Part shown: positions 15,590 through 22,378 of the stretch, one piece after another | Layout: the number at the start of each line of letters is the position of its first letter | Numbering within the stretch: the first letter of the stretch is position 1 | Source: Mikrocytos mackini | Lineage: Eukaryota > Endomyxa > Ascetosporea > Mikrocytida > Mikrocytiidae | Length of the DNA stretch: 22,378 nucleotides | Direction: 5' to 3' | Assembly (NCBI GenBank): GCA_030180075.1 | Contig: JASNJN010000282.1 | Location: forward strand, 1 to 22,378 | Made by a program: the position numbers and the translations under genes | Notes under the pieces: generated by a model | Database searches by the model: none | Seen by the model: only the letters and a program-made list of their open reading frames with translations | What the model was told of the DNA's origin: nothing

Positions 15590-17379
15590 ATGAAAGAACT
15601 AAACGGTGTAAAAATTCTGCCTGGCCTTTATCTTACACAGTTACAGATCGATAAATTAACACTTTATAAACCCAGGTCTTCAAGCCAGGCTTGGATTAAA
15701 TTCTCATTGATTACTGGCTATGATATAGCTATCTGTGATTCATGCAACAAATTGTTCTCATATGACAGCAAGCGTATAGGTACTTCATCTATGTTATCTC
15801 ATTTGTGCAATACAGCTACAAATACACCTTCTATATTGCATTATGTCAAGGAATCTCAATTAACCCAGGAAAACAAAAAGAAATTAAACGACATCATATT
15901 TAAATACATTCTGAAAAGCTGATGCCCCCTGCGCCTTGTAGAAACCCACGAATTTTCTAATTTCTTGAAATAACTCTCCGTCTTTGTTTTCAAGAATCGC
16001 AATATAATACAGAAAGATCAAATATTTCACAGAACTACATATTCCAATATGATTCTTTCTTGCTACGAAAAAGAAAAGTCAAAGTTTATTATTTCAGTAC
16101 ATCGCCTTAAGAACTTTTCTTTATACTTTGATATTTGGACGCAGCCTGCGACTACAACCAAATATCTCTCTTTGTTTATTTCCTATATAGACGACAATTT
16201 TGAATTCAAAACTAAGAATTTAAGCACATCTGATCTTAGTATTGCAACCAAGGCCGAGATTAAAATACATATAAAAGATATTTTAACCGAATTTAACTTG
16301 AATTACAACAGTATTTCTTCTGTTGTCACTGATGCTGGATCTAATGTGAAAGATTTATTCGAAAACAAATTTAATCTTATTTGTTTTGCTCACCGAATAA
16401 ACACTGTTATAAAGGGCATTTTTGATGTTGATAACAACAAAATACATTCACTTATGAAAGCCTGTACAAACGTGTCACATATGAGTAAATTTTCTAGGTT
16501 TAAAGAAGTTGTGGGGAAAAAACTACCTTCATTGGTAATTACTCGGTGGAATTCGAGGTACATGCTATTGGTGGCTGTTCTGGACAATATAACGTTGATA
16601 AAGGAATATCTGCAAACAGAAGGACATTTTAATTTGATAAACATTCTTGATGAAATTTTAATTTCTAATTTGATAAAATTTTTGAAACCCTTCTATCTAG
16701 CAACAAAAGACGTAGAGATGCTAGACTATTCCCTATATCTTATACAACCCATTCAACATTCACTTACTACTCACATTAGGAAATCAAAGAACAGTGACGA
16801 CCGACAAATTAAGAAATTGGCAGATGAAGCAGAAAATATCTACAGGAATAAAATGAGTGTATATGACAACTGGAATTTTGATCTTCTCATGGCAACTTTT
16901 CTTCATCCTGAATATAGCAATCTTACTTGGCTTCCTAAATGGAAACAGAATGATTTTTTTAAGGCCTTGAACGTGAAAATGAAAACCATTTATCTCAAAG
17001 ACATGTCAACAGGAACTCAAGATACCGGAGATAGGAATATGGAAGTTTTAGACAATGATAATAAAGACGACGGCGAATATTTAACAAGTTTGAAAAATTC
17101 ACGATCAAAGGTTATAAAATGTAATGAAATACAAGAATATATAGCCTTAACACAAACAGTTCCCGAGGGATTGTTAAAAAGTAGCCTTACATTCTGGAAA
17201 ACATATAAAAAGACATTCCCAATTCTTTCTCAGTTATATTTAAAAGGGCGAGTGTTATGGCTTCTTCCTGCATAGTTGAAGGGCATTTCAGTAAACTAGG
17301 ATACTATCTAAATGCCAGGAAATCAAACCTGAACAAAGAAAAATTGAAGGCATATTCCTTCCTAAATGACAATAGATAA
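15590..17379 (+). pseudogene. hAT-family transposase pseudogene
   Basis: A cut-and-paste transposase, about 595 codons if read through, broken by three lesions. The first part (15590-15919) has a BED-like zinc-finger region (CDSCNKLF with GTSSMLSHLC). It ends at TGA 15920-15922. The same frame then gives PLRLVETHEFSNFLK, a conserved hAT block, and meets TAA at 15971-15973. It continues open from there to 17275 (ATG at 16049). This section has FDIWTQPATTTKYLSLFISY, VVTDAGSNVKDLF with a catalytic-type Asp, CFAHRIN, and LVITRWNSRYMLL, all in hAT order. Near 17,230-17,254 the frame shifts. The dimerisation tail (VEGHFSKLGYYLNARKSNLN) then reads in another frame to TAA 17377-17379. Host genes nearby are unrelated. 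The family is confident; the copy is inactive unless the stops are sequence errors. Confidence 0.88.
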
Positions 17380-17602
17380 ACCTTCTAGCAAACAAAATAA
17401 ATATTTATATTCTAATATTATTTGTTTATTATGCAAAACATGTATATTTACAGATTTAATTTTTTTTAAAAGATAGTTTGGTAAATTTTCAATAAAAGTT
17501 TAAAATTTAACAAAATTCAAATTGAATATTATTTATAATTAATTTATAATTAATTATCGCCATCTCGGAAAACCCCTGGTTTATCGGACACAGTAATACA
17601 TT
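17380..17602. other. AT-rich 3' flank of the hAT pseudogene
   Basis: Non-coding AT-rich sequence. I looked for a right-hand counterpart of the GC palindrome and found none, so the right end of the hAT element is not defined here. Confidence 0.3.
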
Positions 17603-17866
17603 TCATACTTCCATGTTTTGTAAGTTTGATTCCTCTTTCCAATATAATGATGGTGTCATTTTAACTGTTATCAACATTTGTTTTTTATTTTCCGCGTCTG
17701 TCTTCGCTTCTATATTGGCATAGTCTTCGAAACTTAGCGAAGAATCCCCTTGCTCGTTTGTGTAATAGACAACGTATTTATGTTAGATCTCTATATCCTC
17801 AAAGTTCTACTAAAACCCGCCATTGATGCTAACTGTGAAATTAAAGTAATGTATATCCTGGGACGA
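17603..17866 (-). pseudogene. Unidentified decayed coding remnant
   Basis: On the minus strand a frame of 59 codons is open from 17782 to the TGA at 17603-17605. It has protein-like composition (VVYYTNEQGDSSLSFEDYAN and later MTPSLYWKEESNLQNMEV) but no N-terminal ATG. The same frame continues upstream to about 17866 with interspersed stops (HYFNFTVSINGGF, then two adjacent TAG codons, NFEDIEI, TAA). This is what a gene degenerating by point mutation looks like. I recognise no family. It could be a transposon gene or a dead host gene. Confidence 0.35.
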
Positions 17867-17880
17867 AATGTTAAATAACT

Positions 17881-17953
17881 CGTTTAATAGTAAAAGTTAT
17901 CGCGTTTAATAGTAAAGGTTATCGCGTTTTATAGTAAAGGTAATTGCGTTCAA
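17881..17953. repeat. 22-bp tandem repeat, about 3.3 copies
   Basis: The unit CGTTTAATAGTAAAGGTTATCG is repeated at 17881, 17903 and 17925, with a partial fourth unit at 17947. Copies 1 and 2 differ by one base; copy 3 has four differences from copy 2. There is no coding potential. The array is too short for a satellite and is best called a minisatellite. Confidence 0.85.
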
Positions 17954-18506
17954 TGAGAACACATGTGCACTTTTCCAAATTCAGTCGCTATCCTGTGTTT
18001 TCTGGCTTCATTTAGATGTTACTATAAGGCCTCATATGGCCCTTGGTAGCTTGTAAACTTACCCAACTGTAGAATACTTTTAGACCACTTCATTTCTTTT
18101 CCAGGGTAAGGTTTCGTATAAGTAAGTTCTGAAAGAGTGGGTATTGTAATTAATAGCTATTTCTGTAATAATCTAATACTGTACTTTTAATATCTTTGTA
18201 GGTTTACGATTGTTACCTTCGTCTATTCTCTGTGGCAACATATCAGAAAATAAAATTTAAAATCTGGAAATATTATATTTCAAATTTTGACGATATCATA
18301 CATCTATCTGTTTTGAATTTGAAGTTAAAGCTAGAATGTTTGAGCCTATTCACACCTCATATTCGAAATTTTTATAAGGGTTAATTTTCAATTTATTAGG
18401 GCATTCAGATGTTTATAAAGCATAACAACTTGTTTAAATGATTAGAAGTCCTTTTGGTGTTGTTCTGGCTCTTTCGGCATTTCCCCACAAAATGGATGGG
18501 AATTTT
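17954..18506. other. AT-rich non-coding stretch
   Basis: I see no gene, RNA or repeat in these 553 bases. The sequence ends at the TTAA that starts the piggyBac-like element. Confidence 0.35.
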
Positions 18507-19614
18507 TTAACACTTTACCTACCACAGGGGTCAATGCGACCCATAGGCCTTTCCGAAAAATGACCACATGGGTCACATTGACCCTCAGTTTCAAGGATCT
18601 GCAGACCACATGGGTCAATGTGACCCACGAAATGCTATCTGTTGCAGACGATATGGGTCATAATGACCCATATAACTTTCCATGAAAATACTAGATGGGT
18701 CATTATGACCCACAGAATTCCATCTGTTGCGGACCATATGGGTCAATATGACCCNTGTGGCAAATAATTAATTTAAATGATTTTGAACAGGCGTTTCATC
18801 TTTTAAAGGTGGAATATCACTTTGAATGAGTTAAATATACTCTTAATTTGAAAGGCATATGTGATATAAGCCCCTAGTTAGTGAATAAAACAATTATATG
18901 TGTTATTGAAATTTAACTTTCTGAAATAGCAAATTTGAAAATTGTATAGAGGCAATTGCAATATTTCTATACCAATGGCCATACCTATCAAAACTAAAGT
19001 ACGAAGTTTTGTTCTCGACCTTTTATAAAATATGAGAATTTCAAAGATAACACAGAGGAATATACACGCTCCCTTCGAACACAGCGTTTAAACTTCAATA
19101 AATCAACCATTGGCACCAAAACAAAGCGATCATCATAACATAATAATAAAGATTGTTCATTGTGTACTCTTCTGCCGTGCAGTTACAATAAATTACACAT
19201 TTTATGACGGATTTACTGCAAATGGGGATATGTGATGCGAATCCGAACAACACATGGGCATGTTGAGTTTTACAGTTTAACGGGGAAGTATTGACCATAT
19301 CCAAGGATTTAGGAATTGTGTACATAAAATTTTGTGAGATACTAGGACAGAGAAACTAATTAAATAATATATATTGAATATAACATATAATTAACTTGTT
19401 TTTGCATAAAATGGAAACATGTTTTTTGTTATTAGATTTTATTGGTTTTTAGATTTATGTTACAAAACTGAAAAAAAATCCCTGCAATTTTCTTATTTTG
19501 ACATTTATGAAAAACCCAAATATTCGATATGTCTCATTTAAGATCACTACAACACTATGGTATGTTTGGTTAGACTCTCGGAATGCTATATTTCTGTAGT
19601 CCGTAAAGTGTTAA
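18507..19614. mobile_element. Putative piggyBac-like non-autonomous element
   Basis: TTAACACTTTACCTACCACAG at 18507-18527 is matched in inverse orientation by CTGTAGTCCGTAAAGTGTTAA at 19594-19614 (18 of 21 positions, the first 12 identical). Both include TTAA, the piggyBac target site, followed by a C-rich CACTTTAC start resembling piggyBac termini. The span is 1,108 bp. It holds the dyad array at its left end and otherwise no convincing ORF, so it would be a deleted or MITE-like copy. An alternative right boundary is the TTAA at 18768-18771, which would give a 265-bp element consisting almost wholly of the dyad array. piggyBac elements have been reported in Microsporidia. The assignment is by inference. 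Confidence 0.5.
18528..18754. repeat. Array of six GGGTCA-N3-TGACCC dyads
   Basis: Six 15-bp inverted repeats start at 18528, 18570, 18612, 18655, 18697 and 18740. Five are perfect GGGTCA-N3-TGACCC; the first ends in CGACCC. Start-to-start distances are 42, 42, 43, 42 and 43 bp, close to four DNA helical turns, so all dyads face the same side of the helix. The N3 centres and the linkers vary. Linkers are of two loose types; the ATCTG-TTGC-GAC type recurs 85 bp apart (18637 and 18722). This looks like an ordered binding-site array or a palindrome-based minisatellite. Confidence 0.92.
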
Positions 19615-19658
19615 ACATTTAAAACTCTCCCATATTATTTTAAACAAAAAATAAGGCT

Positions 19659-20096
19659 CTAGAAAAAGCAAATCTGAGGTGAATTAAAACTAAAACGCTT
19701 CCAAATATATATCAACATAACATGTCGGTAGACCCGAAACCGCCCGACCCGATTCGGTTCGGGTCGGGTCCAGAAAACGTCGAAAATACTCATGTCTGCC
19801 TTAAACACACATCCGAGTTTCTTAGTAAATGTGTTTCTACCATTCCCTTTCGTTACATACTCACGACATCCATACTCACATGTTAGCGTCAAATTGTAGT
19901 ACTTTAGACGGGCTCTAGTAGCCTCAATATCGCTTACTGTGCTCGGTATCTTCCTCATCGTCTGGAATGGCTTACTGTTTTTCTTCTCTAACCGTATGTT
20001 CTGTTCCTTCTCATACACCTTTACATGGTCTTCAAGTTTTTTATAAGAATCAAACTTAGCCCCGAGCGTAAACCATTCATTTGTTATGTCAATCAT
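19659..20096 (-). pseudogene. Truncated N-terminus of a Mutator-like (MULE) transposase
   Basis: The frame has 145 codons, of which about the first 107 (20096 down to about 19776) look like transposase. FDSYKKLEDHVKVYEKEQNI (about 15-34), ATRARLKYYNLTLTCEYGC (about 60-78) and GRNTFTKKLGCVFKADMSIF (about 86-105) follow the FAR1-like/MULE N-terminal DNA-binding pattern: F-x-SYxxLE, LKYYxLxxxCxxG, then a GCxFxI-type end. The following residues are encoded by the CCCGACCCGA palindrome and AT-rich sequence, so the real gene is cut there. The catalytic DDE domain is absent from the window as far as I can see. ACGTTTTAAATTTT abuts the ATG, a host-type start signal. It is a dead fragment. The family assignment is reasonably strong. 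Confidence 0.65.
19743..19768. repeat. CCCGACCCGA palindrome within the MULE remnant
   Basis: CCCGACCCGA (19743-19752) and TCGGGTCGGG (19759-19768) are exact inverse copies around TTCGGT. It is a second member of the GC-rich palindrome family seen at 15368-15405, and it interrupts the minus-strand transposase reading frame. Confidence 0.8.
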
Positions 20097-20138
20097 AAAA
20101 TTTAAAACGTAACTCAGCCTCTTCGAACGAATTGGAAG

Positions 20139-20336
20139 GTGATTAACAAAACAAAATTTTTCAGAGCTAGGAACCCCAGACTCGAAATAATAGAATCCTG
20201 GAACTTACTAGGTTCGATCACACATCCTCCAGCTTTCTACAGAAAACTCTGGTATTCATACGCATATAGAGACCATACTCAGCCCAGTAGTCTCTGGCTT
20301 ACATCTAAACTATATGAAAACATACAGGGGTTATGA
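20139..20336 (+). other. Protein-like open frame without ATG, possible coding remnant
   Basis: A 65-codon frame that is GC-richer than its flanks and would need a GTG start, so it is not a complete gene. The translation (FRARNPRLEIIESWNLLGS, then WYSYAYRDHTQPSSLWLTSK) has real-protein composition, but I recognise no family. It lies divergent from the MULE remnant and may be a piece of a mobile-element ORF. Confidence 0.25.
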
Positions 20337-22378
20337 ATGAGCATTGAAATGTGTATACTACCCTGAGGTATCAAGCCGAGCAGGTGTCGGTTCTTGCAAA
20401 GCTCATCGCCCCTTTATTCTACATCACCCCGAGCTTCAGCTACATTGGAATAACAACGTCCTGTTAGAACCAAAGTGTAATAACATGATATTAAAATAGT
20501 TATATTTATCAACGAATACTTAAACAATTGCCCTCCATTTCTAGGATGTGTACAAAATGATCAATGTATTTCTCAGCAAATTTTAAAATAATTATCATAA
20601 TTTGAAACAAACAATTATTCAATAAATTAATTTTTATTTAATAATGTTTATGCAATATTTCGTAATAAGGGTTGATCATAATTATGGAAGTAATAAGTTA
20701 AATTATTTATAAATCGGTAAAATATATCTTTATAAATTTTTGTAATTTGCCATTTGTCATATATATACTTTATACAGAAATACATTTTACTCGCCATAAT
20801 TCAAATACTTTGTTTCTATCCACAAAGCGCGCCAAATTTCAAGTTACGATTTGTATTCCCTCTTCATTTCCAATATAACAAACCATCATTCAAATTTTTG
20901 TATATTGATATGTTTATGATTTTATATCCCTATTAAAATCAGAACTCAGAGAAAAATTCGCTTTTATAGTGTTTGGGGCAACCTATTCATTAGCCTCCAT
21001 TCAAGTATTTGTTTTAATCTAATGTCACTTCCCTAATATTCCAAAGTCTTAGATTATCCAAAACTAATATAAGTTTCAAGATTTTGTGTATTATTCGCCC
21101 ATAAACCAAACATCTACAAATGCATTAACTAGATTGAATTCCTAATGCTAATAATAGAAGTATATTTGTTTCTGATCTCACTTGGCTCTATCCAAAGAAC
21201 TAAACCAAGAATGCTTTGATGCCGACACAAACTAGTTGGCTGTCTTCCAAAGTAAATATGGAGAGCACTTCCACGTGTATAAATCCCTGGTCTACTCGTT
21301 GTAAGTCATGGAAACTGAGAATCCGGCTTTGTAATCGCTATGATTATTGGAAAATCTGTTCAAACATAAGCATGCCCCGGAGTCCAAACACGGGTTCATA
21401 ATCATCTATATCTATAAGTAGGTTCTAGAATGGCCATTTATCGAATTTCCAGGCAGTTTGAGACTGTGTGTTATGATTCCTCTTTTAACATTTAATGGAT
21501 TGGATGTCTCGGGTAAGTACGCTTAGAGGGGTTAATCTGGTAGGAATCCGCCGTATGTCTGTAGTGAAGTAAAAATGCGTTGGTAATAATTTTTTGGATT
21601 TTAAAAATTAACTTTCGAAAATACACGCTTCATCTATGCAACATCGATAGATAAAGATATAAACGATATGGAACCATTAATTTGGTGAGTTGATCAACAA
21701 GATTGTTTTAAAATAAAATATAAATACCAAATAAAGAAAAAACCGTGCGTGCGTATAGATATCACCGTGCTTTCCTATTTTGTTTTTGTAGTCACACGGG
21801 CACTTAGGTGGGTTAAATGATATTCCAATGTACACTTTCTTTTCCCCATTTAACACTTTCTGTACGGAGCACTTTTTTTGAAATTTTTTTACATATTATT
21901 AACGTATGATGTTTATATATATAAAACATATATTTGGTTGTCTTAAAACTGACTTTATCAAAAATAATCCTAGCAAATTTTATAAATTTTTAATTTTTCA
22001 AAATTTTTTTAATTTCAATGACATAATTATGTTATATGTTAATTTGTTGTTACACACTAATTTTTGATGAGTAAAAACACCTGTAAGTTCCATTATTTTT
22101 TAAATCTTATAGTGGGAAAATAACTTTTGAAAATACAAAATTATATTTTTGGGAAAAGCTGAGGGGGTTATGAAGACTAAAACTGAACATGATTCAATTT
22201 AATAGTGTTTAATCGATGTTTCTAGATCTTGTATCGATTCTAATAGATGTTATACATTTTGGTATAAAATGCAAAAAATTTAGCAAAAAACCATCATACA
22301 TGTCGTTAATTTCTTTATAATTTATAAAATGACACTTTGATACATAATCGCCATAGAACGAACCAATAATTAATTATC
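20337..22378. other. AT-rich terminal 2 kb without an intact gene
   Basis: Mostly AT-rich non-coding sequence. A GC-richer patch at about 21,190-21,420 gives short protein-like pieces in one plus frame (KELNQECFDADTN, then LAVFQSKYGEHFHVYKSLVY) separated by stops, so it may be another decayed ORF. TTAACACTTT at 21850-21859 repeats the piggyBac-like end motif. No RNA gene was recognised. Confidence 0.35.

Noticed and set aside
15657-15667. TTAACACTTTA as another piggyBac-like end
   Set aside because: It lies inside the hAT coding sequence and has no inverse partner, so it is a chance match in AT-rich DNA.
18528-18754. Dyad array as a CRISPR array
   Set aside because: The host is eukaryotic, the repeat is a 15-bp palindrome, the linkers are related to each other, and no cas gene is present.
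19095-19325. Minus-strand 76-residue ORF with several Cys and His residues, considered as a piggyBac C-terminal Cys-rich domain
   Set aside because: The cysteine spacing does not fit the known zinc-binding pattern, and its position relative to the element ends is wrong without assuming a large internal deletion.
20208-20230. GGTTCGATC as a tRNA T-arm
   Set aside because: The flanking bases do not form the T stem, and no acceptor or anticodon arm is visible.
21216-21401. 61-residue plus-strand ORF
   Set aside because: It has a biased Ser/Thr/Cys-rich composition, no start motif and no recognisable domain. A different frame of the same patch looks more protein-like but carries several stops.

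Overview
The window looks like a nuclear contig from a microsporidian with a repeat-rich genome. The left half is AT-rich, intron-free and tightly packed: intergenic gaps are as small as 33 bp. Short AAAATTTT-type motifs sit directly against several ATG codons, which is a start-site signal described for Microsporidia. The recognisable proteins are eukaryotic housekeeping ones (clathrin heavy chain, EF-2, proteasome alpha4). No bacterial features were seen. I cannot name the genus; a large-genome lineage fits better than an Encephalitozoon-like compact one.

Gene-dense half, positions 1 to about 11,980. A 5'-truncated clathrin heavy chain gene (+) enters from the left edge. It converges with a roughly 1,000-residue minus-strand gene, whose C-terminal half resembles the TFIID subunit TAF2 (tentative). 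That gene shares a 33-bp divergent promoter with a three-finger CCCH zinc-finger gene (+). Next come the EF-2 gene (-) and, divergent from it across 233 bp, a 20S proteasome alpha4-type gene (+). These genes serve vesicle traffic, probable transcription initiation, RNA binding, translation and proteolysis. They are packed neighbours, not a pathway.

Repeat half, about 11,980 to the end. I see no intact host gene here. From left to right: a GC-rich hairpin; a short ORF resembling the C-terminal domain of non-LTR retrotransposons; a second GC-richer ORF cut off by a 1.48-kb foldback element with roughly 520-bp arms; a cluster of perfect palindromes; a hAT transposase pseudogene with two in-frame stops and one frameshift; an unidentified minus-strand coding remnant; a 22-bp tandem repeat; an array of six GGGTCA-N3-TGACCC dyads at 42-43 bp intervals, inside what looks like a piggyBac-type non-autonomous element; and the N-terminal fragment of a Mutator-like (MULE) transposase, cut by a CCCGACCCGA-type palindrome. 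The last 2 kb is AT-rich, with one or two decayed coding-like patches.

The best candidates for something undescribed are the dyad array with its TTAA-flanked ends, the foldback element with its phased terminal motifs, and the family of CCCGACCCGA palindromes found beside or between transposon pieces.
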